This document shows positions 30,362-45,205 of a DNA stretch of 64,000 nucleotides, in pieces. The notes below the pieces were generated by a model, which was not told the origin of the DNA, searched no databases, and saw only the letters and a program-made list of their open reading frames with translations. Positions within the stretch are counted from its first letter, which is position 1; each line of letters begins with the position of its first letter. This stretch comes from Salvelinus alpinus (Eukaryota > Chordata > Actinopteri > Salmoniformes > Salmonidae): NCBI RefSeq assembly GCF_045679555.1, contig NC_092087.1:81967753-82031752 (forward strand), read 5' to 3'. The translations under genes and the position numbers were made by a program.

Positions 30362-31492
30362 TATCTTTGTATTTATCTCTCTCCATCTCTCTCTCTCATT
30401 GTATTTATATCTCTCATTGTATTTATCTCTCTCTCTCATTGTATTTCTTTCTCTCATTGTATTTCTCTCTCATTGTATTTATCTCTCTCTCTCATTGTAT
30501 CCATCTCTCTCTCTCATTGTATTTATCTCTCCATCTCTCTCTCATTATTTGTATCTCTCTCATTGTATTTCTTTCTCTCATTGTATTTCTCTCTCCATCT
30601 CTCATTGTATTTCTCTCACCATCTCTCTCTCATTGTTTTAATCTCTCTCTCTCTCATTGTATTTCTCTCTCCATCTCTCATTGTATTTCTCTCACCATCT
30701 CTCTCTCAGTTTTAATCTCTCTCTCTCTCATTGTATTTATCTCTCCATCTCTCTCATTGTATTTATCTCTCTCCATCTCTCATTGTATTTATCTCTCCAT
30801 CTCTCTCATTGTATTTATCTCTCTCCATCTCTCTCATTGTATTTATCTCTCCATCTCTCTCATTGTATTTATCTCTCTCCATCTCTCATTGTATTTATCT
30901 CGCTCCATCTCTCTCATTGTATTTATCTCTCTCCATCTCTCTCATTGTATTTATCTCTCTCCATCTCTCTCATTGTATTTATCTCTCCATCTCTCTCATT
31001 GTATTTATCTCTCTCCACCTCTCATTGTATTTATCTCTCCATCTCTCTCATTGTATTTATCTCTCTCCATCTCTCTCATTGTATTTCTCTCTCCATCTCT
31101 CTCATTGTATTTATCTCTCTCCATCTCTCATTGTATTTATCTCTCCATCTCTCTCATTGTATTTATCTCTCCATCTTTCTCTTTGTATTTCTCTCTCCAT
31201 CTCTCATTGTATTTATCTCTCTCCATCTCTCATTGTATTTATCTCTCTCCATCTCTCATTGTATTTATCTCTCCATCTCTCTCATTGTATTTCTCTCTCC
31301 ATCTCTCATTGTATTTATCTCTCTCCATCTTTCTCTTTGTATTTCTCTCCATCTCTCTCATTGTATTTATATCTCTCCATCTCTCTCATTGTATTTATCT
31401 CTCTCCATCTCTCTCATTGTATTTATATCTCTCCATCTCTCTCATTGTATTTATCTCTCTCCATCTCTCTCATTGTATTTATCTCTCTTCAA
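30362..31492. repeat. pyrimidine minisatellite ATTGTATTTATCTCTCCATC
   Basis: About 50 copies of a 20-26 bp unit, CATTGTATTTATCTCTCCAT followed by CTCTCT, with length variants. It creates open frames of up to 403 codons reading ISLIVF/SLHLSHC; these are repeat artefacts. Confidence 0.97.
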
Positions 31493-32149
31493 CTGTAGGC
31501 CCTTGTCTCTCCCTTTCTCAATGCAGGACTACATCCCATTATCTGATACAGAAGCAGTGAAATATCCCCCTGAGCAAATGCTACTGTGTGTAAGTCACTG
31601 TGTGTACCCACTACGCACGCAAAGCCAGTGTGTGTGTGTGTGTGTGTGTACACTACCCACACTATACCAACATTTGTGACCAGCTGTGTGACCAGCTGCC
31701 CATTACCAGGCCTTCCTATTTAGATTATGGAGGGCACACACACATTTTAGGGGCAGCAGAAAATCCCATGGAAATCATGAGTCATTGCTATGGCGATAGC
31801 ATTTCAAAAGTAGACTGATATTCTGTTATTTGAAGTTAGTTTACATACTGTTGGCCTACCTATATGTGATGCGTGTGTTCCTGTGTGTGTGAGAGTGCAA
31901 GAACTATTTCAGCATTATTTACTAGACAATACCTCAAGAATAGTTCAATCAACCCAACCACAACCACATATCCATTTATTTTCTTAGAGCAGAATATGGG
32001 TTGATCATTATGTTTGCAAATCTGTGGCAACGAGAGGTAAAAAGTACTGCAATCTACAACATGGATAAGTAATCAAACTGTATGAGAAAGAGAAGGCTGA
32101 GAATAATTCAAAACTCAATACAGGGTTTGTACTGAGAATCTCCCTGGTG

Positions 32150-32155
32150 TTTATT
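32150..32155 (-). terminator. candidate polyadenylation signal of the C3-like gene
   Basis: Plus TTTATT equals minus AATAAA, about 400 bp downstream of the C3-like stop codon in coding sense. Other A/T-rich hexamers exist nearby, so this is only a candidate. Confidence 0.35.
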
Positions 32156-32555
32156 CTGTTAGTCACTCTATGTGGAACATTCAGGAACACTAATGCATTC
32201 TACACAGTAGTGAGACAATATTCCACTGCACTCAGTGCCACCTGAGTGAGTTCCCATCGTGTGTGTGTTGTGATTGTATGCCATCTCAAGTAGCCCAGGC
32301 TGTGACGAATCGCTGAGCTCCCAGTAACACAATCCTAGACCCACCCAGGCTTAACACCAGTCTGTCATGTTTTTACGCTTTCTAATTCTAATGTCCATTT
32401 TCCTCTAATGGTTACCATGGTGATTATACAACAGAGCAGGATATGTCGACTGCATGGCTCAAATGGTGACAGTTTCTGCTGAACCAGTGCATCCAGAGGT
32501 GTAAAGCTACATGGCAGCTGATAGGCTGCGAGTGTGAGTGAGTGAGTGAGTGAGG

Positions 32556-32703
32556 CTATTTAAACCGACATCCCTTCTCTGAGAGGTCCTTGCTGAAGTT
32601 GTCCAGCTCTGTGCACCTGGCCATGAGTTTGGCATCACTAACACACTCTGTTGAGGTGGGCCAACGCTCTACCCAGGTATCCTTGCCCAGCATGTATGTG
32701 GCA
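32556..32703 (-). CDS. c3: C3-like last exon: end of C345C domain
   Basis: Encodes [20 protein letters not shown], then [20 protein letters not shown], then SEKGCRFK and TAG at 32556-32558. Penultimate-region Cys matches the C-terminal disulphide of C345C domains. Acceptor CTCTCAG at 32704. Confidence 0.9.
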
Positions 32704-34822
32704 CTGAGAGAGAGAGAGAAAGAGAGAGAGAGAAAAAGAAGAGAAAATAACCCCTTTAGGCAGATATTAACATGAACTTTATTGCTCTGACTTGCTTTGT
32801 CTTGCCAGTACTATAAGTCCATTATAACATGTCGCTGCCTCTCCTCACCTGTTGGTGGAGCTGTCCTTGTACCAGAGGTCAGTTTTTGTCCCCATGATGA
32901 GGTAGTCTGTACCCTCCTTCAGGTCCAGACCTCCTCTACAGCCAGCATGTGACAGGAAGACCCTAGTGTCACCCACACTGACCTCCTCCTCCACTCCTAG
33001 AGAGAGAGAGGGGGGGGGGAGGGAGGGAGGAATGGACAGAGAGGGGGAGAGAGAGTGAGTGAGAGAGAGAGAAACAGAGTTAACCATGTTTGAACTAACT
33101 CAGAATCACATTCTGAAACAATGAGGGTAAGGAGAGATGGGTAGAGGACAGAGAAGCACTAGATGACATAAGATACCATGACATGGGAGGCTTACCTATT
33201 TTTATAACCTGTGTGATCTTCATCTCGTATCTGTCGTACTGACTCTGGCTGACACTCAGGACCTTGGCCTTGTACACTGGAGGACAGAAGTGTGAGAAGC
33301 GTCAGAGAACAGCAAAATACACTCTACTCAATCAATGATATGATACACTTGACTGTCCCCAAGGAACAATTTGACTAAGACAATTAAAGAATGAAGCGTT
33401 AGATTATAGTTTTACCTCTGACGGACAACATTCATTTATAGCTGTACCATATACTGTACATGGTATAGTATTGTCTCAGTGTGACAGATTTACAGATCAT
33501 AATGCCTATAACATGTCTGTAATCTCTATAACATGCCTATGTCTATAATGCCTATAACATGTCTGTAATCTCTATAACATGCCTATATGTCTATAATGCC
33601 TATAACATGTCTTTAATCTATATAATGCCTATAACATGTCTATAAAATGCCTATAACATGTCTACGCCTATAACATGCCTATAACGCCTATAACATGTCT
33701 ATAATGCTTATAACATGTATATAGTGCCTATAACATGTCTATAATGAATATAGCATGTCTATAACATGTCTATAATGCTTATAACATGTCAATAACATGT
33801 CTATAACATGTCTATAACATGTCTATAACATGCATACAATGCCTATAACACGTCTATAACAAATCTATAACATGTCTATAATGCCTATGACATGTCTATA
33901 ATGTATATAACATGTCTATAATGCCTATGACATGTCTATAATGCCTATGACATGTCTATAATGCCTATAACATGTCTATAATGCCTATAACATGCCTATA
34001 ACATGTCTGTCTATAACATGTCTGTCTATAACATGCCTATAACATGTCTGTCTATAACATGCCTATAACATGTCTGTCTATAACATGCCTATAACATGTA
34101 TGTCTATAACATGCCTATAACATGTATGTCTATAACATGTCTATATTATGCCTATAACATGCCTATAACATGTCTGTCTATAACATGCCTATAACATGTC
34201 TATAACATGCCTATAACATGTCTGTCTATAACATGCCTATAACATGTCTGTCTATAACATGTCTATAACATGCCTATAACGCCTATAACACATCTATAAC
34301 ATGCCTATAACACGTCCATAACATGTCTATAACATGCCTATAACACATCTATAACATGCCTATAACACGTCTATAACATGTCTATAATGCCTATAACATG
34401 CCTATAACATGTCTATAATGCCTATAACATGCCTATAACATGCCTATAACATGCCTATAACATGCCTATAACATGTCTGCCTATAACATGTCTGCCTATA
34501 ACATGTCTATAACATGTCTGTCTATAACATGTCTATAACATGTCTATAATGCCTATAACATGCCTGTCTATAACATGCCTATAACATGTCTATAATGCCT
34601 ATAACATGCCTGTCTATAACATGCCTATAACATGTCTATAACATGCCTATAACATGTGTATGATATTCTATAGTGAAAACAGATATAGCATACCGTGGTA
34701 TAATCCTTTACATGCGTGGTCCTCTCGTGCTCCATAGGGGACTGGATCGGTTAGGGACTTAGACACACAGCAATCACCTAATAGGAGAGAGACACACATC
34801 ATTATCACACACACTCATGTAT

Positions 34823-34917
<95 letters not shown>

Positions 34918-37900
34918 CCACACACAACCACACACAACCACACACAGACACAGATACACACAGATACATACAAACACAGACACACAAACACACAAACACT
35001 CACCCTGTGTACAGCGACATATATTGTTCCTGCAGATCTGTGTGAGTTCGTCCTTGTCCTCTTCGGGGCTGTAGAAGCGACTGCAGCGGTGGTCTGATAG
35101 AGAGACACGCTATGTTAACATTTCTCCACCAGACAGAGAGAAATGATCAACTCCAATGTTTACAATAACTTCTCTTGTTCGAGGGCATATGAAATATAGT
35201 CAAAACAAACCATAGTCCTACCTGGTTGTAGTACTCATAGACAGTATCTACCTGGGTTGTAGTCCTCGTAGACAGTGACAGTATCTACCTGGGTTGTAGT
35301 CCTCGTAGACAGTGACAGTATCTACCTGGGTTGTAGTACTCATAGACAGTGACAGTATCTACCTGGGTTGTAGTACTCGTAGACAGTGACAGTATCTACC
35401 TGGGTTGTAGTCCTCGTAGACAGTGACAGTATCTACCTGGGTTGTAGTCCTTGTAGACAGTGACAGTATCTACCTGGGTTGTAGTACTCGTAGACAGTAT
35501 CTACCTGGGTTGTAGTACTCGTAGACAGTATCTACCTGGGTTGTAGTACTTGTAGACAGTATCTACCTGGGTTGTTGTCCTCGTAGACAGTATCTACCTG
35601 GGTTGTAGTACTCGTAGACAGTATCTACCTGGGTTGTAGTAATTGTAGACAGTATCTACCTGGGTTGTTGTCCTCGTAGACAGTGACAGTATCTACCTGG
35701 GTTGTCGTTCTCGTAGACAGTGACAGTATCTACCTGGGTTGTAGTACTCGTAGACAGTATCTACCTGGGTTGTCGTTCTCGTAGACAGTGACAGTATCTA
35801 CCTGGGTTGTAGTACTCGTAGACAGTGACAGTATCTACCTGGGTTGTAGTCCTCGTAGACAGTGACAGGATCTACCTGGATTGTCGTTCTCGTAGACAGT
35901 GACAGTATCTACCTGGGTTGTAGTACTCGTAGACAGTGACAGTATCTACCTGGGTTGTAGTCCTCGTAGACAGTGACAGTATCTACCTGGGTTGTAGTAA
36001 TTGTAGACAGTGACAGTATCTACCTGGGTTGTAGGCCTCCTAGACAGTGACAGTATCTACCTGGATTGTCGTTCTCGTAGACAGTGACAGTATCTACCTG
36101 GGTTGTCGTTCTCGTAGACAGTGACAGTATCTACCTGGATTGTCATTCTCGTAGACAGTGACAGTATCTACCTGGGTTGTAGTCCTCGTAGACAGTGACA
36201 GTATCTACCTGGGTTGTAGTAATTGTAGACAGTGACAGTATCTACCTGGGTTGTAGTTCTCGTAGACAGTATCTACCTGGGTTGTAGTAATTGTAGACAG
36301 TGACAGTATCTACCTGGGTTGTAGTCCTCGTAGATAGTGACAGTATCTACCTGGGTTGTAGTACTCGTAGATAGTGACAGTATCTACCTGGGTTGTAGTA
36401 CTCGTAGATAGTGACAGTATCTACCTGGGTTGTAGTACTCGTAGACAGTGCCAGTATCTACCTGGGTTGTAGTCCTCGTAGACAGTGCCAGTATCTACCT
36501 GGGTTGTAGTCCTCGTAGACAGTGACAGTATCTACCTGGGTTGTAGTAATTGTAGACAGTGACAGTATCTACCTGGGTTGTAGTCCTCCTAGACAGTGAC
36601 AGTATCTACCTGGGTTGTCGTTCTCGTAGACAGTGACAGTATCTACCTGGGTTGTCGTTCTCGTAGAGAGTGACAGTATCTACCTGGATTGTCGTTCTCG
36701 TAGAGAGTGACAGTATCTACCTGGGTTGTAGTCCTCGTAGACAGTGACAGTATCTACCTGGGTTGTAGTAATTGTAGACAGTGACAGTATCTACCTGGGT
36801 TGTAGTTCTCGTAGACAGTATCTACCTGGGTTGTAGTAATTGTAGACAGTGACAGTATCTACCTGGGTTGTTGTCCTCGTAGATAGTGACAGTATCTACC
36901 TGGGTTGTAGTACTCGTAGATAGTGACAGTATCTACCTGGGTTGTAGTACTCGTAGATAGTGACAGTATCTACCTGGGTTGTAGTCCTCCTAGACAGTGA
37001 CAGTATCTACCTGGGTTGTCGTTCTCGTAGACAGTGACAGTATCTACCTGGGTTGTCGTTCTCGTAGACAGTGACAGTATCTACCTGGATTGTCGTTCTC
37101 GTAGACAGTGACAGTATCTACCTGGGTTGTAGTACTCGTAGACAGTGACAGTATCTACCTGGGTTGTAGTCCTCGTAGACAGTGACAGTATCTACCTGGG
37201 TTGTAGTAATTGTAGACAGTGACAGTATCTACCTGGGTTGTAGTCCTCCTAGACAGTGACAGTATCTACCTGGGTTGTCGTTCTCGTAGACAGTGACAGT
37301 ATCTACCTGGGTTGTAGTCCTCGTAGACAGTGACAGTATCTACCTGGGTTGTCGTTCTCGTAGACAGTGACAGTATCTACCTGGGTTGTAGTCCTCGTAG
37401 ACAGTGACAGTATCTACCTGGGTTGTAGTAATTGTCGACAGTGACAGTATCTACCTGGGTTGTAGTCCTCGTAGACAGTGACAGTATCTACCTGGGTTGT
37501 CGTACTCGTAGATAGTGACAGTATCTACCTGGGTTGTCGTACTCGTAGATAGTGACAGTATCTACCTGGGTTGTAGTACTCATAGACAGTATCTACCTGG
37601 GTTGTAGTACTCATAGACAGTATCTACCTGGGTTGTAGTACTCGTACACAGTATCTACCTGGGTTGTAGTACTCGTAGACAGTATCTACCTGGGTTGTAG
37701 TCCTCGTAGACAGTATCTACCTGGGTTGTCGTCCTCGTAGATAGTGACAGTATCTACCTGGGTTGTCGTACTCGTAGATAGTGACAGTATCTACCTGGGT
37801 TGTAGTACTCGTAGATAGTGACCGTATCTACCTGGGTTGTAGTACTCGTAGATAGTGACAGTATCTACCTGGGTTGTAGTACTCGTAGATAGTGACCGTA

Positions 37901-40900
37901 TCTACCTGGGTTGTAGTACTCGTAGACAGTGACAGTATCTACCTGGGTTGTAGTAATTGTCGACAGTGACAGTATCTACCTGGGTTGTAGTCCTCGTAGA
38001 CAGTGACAGTATCTACCTGGGTTGTCGTACTCGTAGATAGTGACAGTATCTACCTGGGTTGTCGTACTCGTAGATAGTGACAGTATCTACCTGGGTTGTA
38101 GTACTCGTAGATAGTGACCGTATCTACCTGGGTTGTAGTACTCGTAGATAGTGACAGTATCTACCTGGGTTGTAGTACTCATAGACAGTATCTACCTGGG
38201 TTGTAGTACTCGTAGACAGTATCTACCTGGGTTGTCGTCCTCGTAGACAGTGACAGTATCTACCTGGGTTGTCGTACTCGTAGACAGTGACAGTATCTAC
38301 CTGGGTTGTAGTCCTCGTAGACAGTGACAGTATCTACCTGGGTTGTAGTAATTGTCGACAGTGACAGTATCTACCTGGGTTGTAGTTCTCGTAGACAGTA
38401 TCTACCTGGGTTGTAGTAATTGTAGACAGTGACAGTATCTACCTGGGTTGTAGTCCTCGTAGACAGTGACAGTATCTACCTGGGTTGTCGTACTCGTAGA
38501 TAGTGACAGTATCTACCTGGGTTGTCGTACTTGTAGATAGTGACAGTATCTACCTGGGTTGTCGTACTCGTAGATAGTGACAGTATCTACCTGGGTTGTA
38601 GTACTCGTAGATAGTGACAGTATCTACCTGGGTTGTAGTACTCGTAGACAGTATCTACCTGGGTTGTAGTTCTCGTAGACAGTATCTACCTGGGTTGTAG
38701 TACTCGTAAACAGTATCTACCTGGGTTGTAGTACTCGTAGACAGTGACAGATGAAGGTTGGAGGAGTCCCACTTTGAATGTCTGCTGCAGTCGGAAGATG
38801 ATGGTCTCAGTCTCCTTGTTGGACACCTGGTAGCACAGGTAGACCGCAGGAGAGCACAATGAAGCTACCTCCGGACACTGATCTAAGGCCAGTTTTGAGT
38901 TAATAGTTTGCCTTTCACCTTTAAGATTTGGGGAGGGAAAGCTGATCCAAGATCTGTGCCTACAGGCCACAGACAACCTCAACCCAGACAGAGTGAAAAA
39001 ATTATGACCAGTCAACTTCTAGGGTTGACATGGTAACGCTTGTCTCTCTACGTTCAGGTCATAGAAATAGAATGAGATTCTATTGAGATTCTATTGAGAT
39101 TCTATTTCTATGGTTCCAGTACCTTGAACAGGTGAATGATGAAAAGGAAGGAAGTTACCCCTTGACACTGATCTAAGATCCCACCTAAAAAGTTAAGATT
39201 TATAGGAGGATAAGCTGATCCCAGATCTGTTCTGGTACCTTGAAGAGGTGGATGATGAGGGAGCCTCTGTCACTCAGGTTGTCCACTATCTGGAAGTTGT
39301 TGATGTAACGGTCCACTGAGTTGGTCAGCTGGAGGCAAACAAACAAACACAAAAACATTTTCAATATGCACACGGTCACAACAAGCTACACTTAAACACA
39401 CACAGTCGAAATCAAGTTGGACATTGAGTCAAAGACCAGACATGCAGTTAGACCGCCATCTAGTGGAGACAGATGAACATTACAAGTGGATTAAAGGGAT
39501 AGTTCACTTCAATTACATATCGGTTTCCTTACCCTGTAAGCAGTCTATGGACAAGGTATGACAGCACTCCATGCTTTGATTTAGTTTCCCTGACACTGTT
39601 TCCAAATGCATATGTGGCACAAATCCCCTTTAGCATTTAGCATTTGTGGCGCAAATCTCATTAAAGTAATGGGTCCGATATTAGCATTTTTGGGCATCAA
39701 GTTCAAATCATCTGTAAGTGACTTTGTTGAGCTTCACAATAAGTGTTAGATACTTTCCAATGATTTGGATACGATGTGCAAAACAAATAAAAACATATCG
39801 GTCCAATGACTTGAATTGGATTTGTGCTACACTTGCTAAAACGTTAGCATTTGGAAACAGTGCCAGGGAAATAAAACCAAAGCATGGATTGCTGTCATAA
39901 CTTGTCCATAGACGGCTGACAGGGTAAGGAAACCAAGGTGTAACTTAGTAATTGGGGTGAACTATCCCTTTAACGTGGGTTCCAGTACAGCAGTAGTTGT
40001 ACTGTAACAGTACCATCTCCAGGTCTTCATTCTCTGGGACGAACCCAGTAGGAAGACTGATGTCCAGAACAACCATCCTGACCTCCCTTGGTCCCAGAGC
40101 CCTGGAGGTTGGAAAGAGAGAGAGAGAGAATAGTAGAATGAAGAGGAAGATAGAATCAAAAAGTAGAGACTCAAGTGTAATCCAATAACAGTAAGTCTCC
40201 TCGTGTATTTCGGAGAGGGGACCAAAGGAGAGTATGAAAAGACAGACTGCCAGGTAGCCTAGATATTCAACATAGTACTGTATAATCTCACCTGACGTTA
40301 ATAGTGATCCTGTAGGACTTCTCTGCATCTGGTGGAGGCTTTTCTGTCAGCGGGGTTAAAAAACATTGAGTTTAAGATTTGAGACTGGGATTGAGACTAA
40401 GATTGAGATTAAGATAGAAATGGAGATTGAGAGCTGGATTAACCTACCACTAGATTCTGCGATGGTCACGTCCAAATCAAAGTTCTTGCAGCTGCTCTTC
40501 TCATGCACCTCAGGGAGCTCGTTGTAGTAGGTCACCACCTAGGGGAGAGGTCATTAGACCAGGAAGTGACAACACAAACAAATATGACATCATACATCAA
40601 TGTGACAAAATGATCATAGACAAGCTCTGATATCATGCATTGACTAATGGCCATAGACATGTTTTGTGGTCATACCTCTAGTATACCTTGCCCCTTCCCT
40701 TTGGCCTCCACTCTGAATCCCTGGTCTATAGGAGCCTGAGTGAAAACCCCACAGAAGAGAAGAGATGGTGAAAGAGAAACATGATACATCATGGTTACTA
40801 AACCTAGACTACATATTTGACATAAGATACAGGTAGGTTGGGAGAGAAGAAATGGTGAAAGAGAGCGAGAATGAGAGAGAGAGGGAGAGAGAACAGCATC

Positions 40901-42874
40901 CCTCCTACCCTGGAGGAGCGTGCCACGTAGGAGGTCCTGGGGTCGAAGTGGAAGCGCTGGTCGCTGCGGCCCTGGATGCTCAGGTCCACCTGGAGACTCA
41001 GGTCATTGGGAGGAGGTTTCTTTATCAGGTACTCAGACAGACCCTGCAGAACAACCATGGTGGGCTGGGGGAGAGAGAGACAGAGAGCGAAAGAGGGGGG
41101 AGGGAGAGAGGAAGGGCGAGAGGGGAGGAAGAGAGAGGGGAGAGAGAGACGGGGAGGAGAGGAGAGCGAAGAGAGAGAGGAAGCAGAGAGATTATTATAA
41201 AATATGTACTGGATTGTGTGGAGATCCAAATGGCAACAAACTGGACTGGCTAGTGACAACCTGCAATAACACTGTTGACAAACTCAGCTCACTGACATCA
41301 AGCAATACTTGTTTAGGGGATGTCACTCAGTACCTGGGTGGATCCGTAGCCCCCGCCCCTGCGGCGCTGTTCGTTGAGCCACTCGAAAGGTGCGGCGGCT
41401 TCAGTCATGTGACTACTCTTCACCAGGGCTAGCAGGGCGTAGCCCGTCGCCTCCAGAGTGAAGAGGCGGTTCTCACTGTCTGGCCAATGGGTACCGTCTG
41501 GAGGAGGGGAGAGAGGGAGGGAGGGGAGGGGAGAGGGGGAGAGAATAACAGTGAAGCACAGCAGAGAATAGAGAGGGGGAGAGAAAGAGAAACAGAGACA
41601 GACATTTTCCTACCTGGAGAGGCAGCTTTGAGTAGCAGGGTTTTTAAGAACAGTGAAGATGTCTCGTCAACCAGAGACAGAGCGTAGGCAGAGATGGCCA
41701 GAGAGTAGGGTCTCTTCAGAATACCATACGTGCTCCTCAGATAGTTGGCAGCATTCTGGATCCCATTCTAATACAATACAATAGAATACAACTTCACTGT
41801 CTATCCATTAGTTGGCGGCTTATGAATTCCATTCTTATATGAGCAGAGGGATAAAGAATAAACCTGAAAGCCCCATTTCCCAACACCGACATGCAATATA
41901 CACCGGTTCGATTAATGGTCAGCCTCGGCGCATGCAAACGTAGCGTGATAACAGGTCAGCCAACCAAATCCAAGATTCACCAGGGGAGTCAGGTAAAAAG
42001 GCATCCTACTCACAGATGACTAACTTACTTCTAACTGGGGCAGCAGGTAGCCTAGTGGTTAGAGCATTGGGCCAGTAACCGAAAGGTTGCTAGATCGAAT
42101 CCCCGAGCTGACAAGGTAAAAATCTGTCGTTTTGCCCCTGAACAACCCACTGTTCCTAAGCCGTCGTTGTAACTAAGAATTTGTTCTTAACGGACTTGCC
42201 TAGTTAAATACATAAAAAAAAATAACTTACTTATCTCCCGTCCCAATATAACAGTTTCTGCCGGTTCTGTGACCGGCTTACCTTGATGGTGTGACTAGCT
42301 CCTTTGCAGTTGAGTTCTGTATGCTTGGTGGCTTCAGTCATGGCTATCAGGACAAAGGCTGTCAAAGTGGACTGAGACTCTGCACCTTGTACCCCACCCT
42401 GGAGAAGAGAGAAGCTGTTATAAGACTTCAGTCCCAGATCTCTCTCTGTCTGTCAGAGTGTGACTGTGTGCGCACATCAGTCCATGTGTGTATTTGTGAG
42501 CGTGCTTCTGCATCCACTCGTGTGTGTGTGTGTGTGTGTCTCTTTCTTACTGTCATAGTAGTAGTGTAGACAGGGTTGTCCACTCGTGTGTGTGTGTTTC
42601 TTACTGTCATAGTAGTAGTGTAGACAGGGTTGTCCACTCGTGTGTGTGTGTGTCTCTTTCTTACTGTCATAGTAGTAGTGTAGACAGGGTTGTCCACTCG
42701 TGTGTGTGTGTTTCTTACTGTCATAGTAGTAGTGTAGACAGGGTTGTCCACTCGTGTGTGTGTGTCTCTTTCTTACTGTCATAGTAGTAGTGTAGACAGG
42801 GTTGTCCACTCGTGTGTGTGTGTGTGTGTGTGTGTTTCTTACTGTCATAGTAGTAGTGTAGACAGGGTTGTCCT

Positions 42875-42949
<75 letters not shown>

Positions 42950-43116
42950 CTTACTGTCATAGTAGTAGTGTAGACAGGGTTGTTCACTCGTGTGTGTGTG
43001 TGTGTGTCTCTTTCTTACTGTCATAGTAGTAGTGTAGACAGGGTTGTCCTCTCGTGTGTGTGTGTGTGTGTGTCTCTTTCTTACTGTCATAGTAGTAGTG
43101 TAGACAGGGTTGTTCA

Positions 43117-43150
<34 letters not shown>

Positions 43151-43314
43151 TCTTTCTTACTGTCATAGTAGTAGTGTAGACAGGGTTGTCCACTCGTGTG
43201 TGTGTGTGTGTGTGTCTCTTTCTTACTGTCATAGTAGTAGTGTAGACAGGGTTGTCCTCTCGTGTGTGTGTGTGTTTCTTACTGTCATAGTAGTAGTGTA
43301 GACAGGGTTGTCCT

Positions 43315-43355
<41 letters not shown>

Positions 43356-43456
43356 CTTACTGTCATAGTAGTAGTGTAGACAGGGTTGTCCTCTCGTGTG
43401 TGTGTGTGTGTGTGTGTTTCTTACTGTCATAGTAGTAGTGTAGACAGGGTTGTCCT

Positions 43457-43492
<36 letters not shown>

Positions 43493-43532
43493 GTCTTACT
43501 GTCATAGTAGTAGTGTAGACAGGGTTGTCCTC

Positions 43533-43600
<68 letters not shown>

Positions 43601-43637
43601 CTTACTGTCATAGTAGTAGTGTAGACAGGGTTGTCCT

Positions 43638-43674
<37 letters not shown>

Positions 43675-44227
43675 CTTACTGTCATAGTAGTAGTGTAGAC
43701 AGGGTTGTCCTCTCGTGTGTGTGTGTGTGTATGTGTGTGTGTGTGTGTGTGTTTCTTACTGTCATAGTAGTAGTGTAGACAGGGTTGTCCTCTCGTGTGT
43801 GTGTGTGTGTGTGTGTGTTTCTTACTGTCATAGTAGTAGTGTAGACAGGGTTGTCCACTCGTGTGTGTGTGTGTGTGTGTCTCTTTCTTACTGTCATAGT
43901 AGTAGTGTAGACAGGGTTGTCCACGTGTGTGTGTGTTTCTTACTGTCATAGTAGTAGTGTAGACAGGGTTGTCCACTCGTGTGTGTGTGTGTGTGTGTCT
44001 TTCTTACTGTCATAGTAGTAGTGTAGACAGGGTTGTCCACTCGTGTGTGTGTGTTTCTTACTGTCATAGTAGTAGTGTAGACAGGCTTGTCCTCTCGTGT
44101 GTGTGTCTGTGTGTGTGTGTGTCTCTTTCTTACTGTCATAGTAGTAGTGTAGACAGGGTTGTCCTCTCGTGTGTGTGTGTGTGTGTGTTTCTTACTGTCA
44201 TAGTAGTAGTGTAGACAGGGTTGTCCT

Positions 44228-44262
<35 letters not shown>

Positions 44263-44365
44263 CTTACTGTCATAGTAGTAGTGTAGACAGGGTTGTCCTC
44301 TCGTGTGTGTGTGTGTGTGTGTGTGTTTCTTACTGTCATAGTAGTAGTGTAGACAGGGTTGTCCT

Positions 44366-44428
<63 letters not shown>

Positions 44429-44465
44429 CTTACTGTCATAGTAGTAGTGTAGACAGGGTTGTCCT

Positions 44466-44556
<91 letters not shown>

Positions 44557-44593
44557 CTTGTTGTCATAGTAGTAGTGTAGACAGGGTTGTCCT

Positions 44594-44628
<35 letters not shown>

Positions 44629-44781
44629 CTTACTGTCATAGTAGTAGTGTAGACAGGGTTGTCCTCTCGTGTGTGTGTGTGTGTGTTTCTTACTGTCATA
44701 GTAGTAGTGTGGACAGGGTTGTCCTCTCGTGTGTGTGTGTGTTTCTTACTGTCATAGTAGTAGTGTAGACAGGGTTGTCCT

Positions 44782-44812
<31 letters not shown>

Positions 44813-44851
44813 TTCTTACTGTCATAGTAGTAGTGTAGACAGGGTTGTCCT

Positions 44852-44908
<57 letters not shown>

Positions 44909-44945
44909 CTTACTGTCATAGTAGTAGTGTAGACAGGGTTGTCCT

Positions 44946-44990
<45 letters not shown>

Positions 44991-45027
44991 CTTACTGTCA
45001 TAGTAGTAGTGTAGACAGGGTTGTCCT

Positions 45028-45091
<64 letters not shown>

Positions 45092-45128
45092 CTTACTGTC
45101 ATAGTAGTAGTGTAGACAGGGTTGTCCT

Positions 45129-45205
<77 letters not shown>

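Noticed and set aside
30324-31679. Open frames of up to 403 codons (ISLIVF/SLHLSHC repeats)
   Set aside because: They arise from a stop-free pyrimidine minisatellite, exist in three frames at once and match no protein family.
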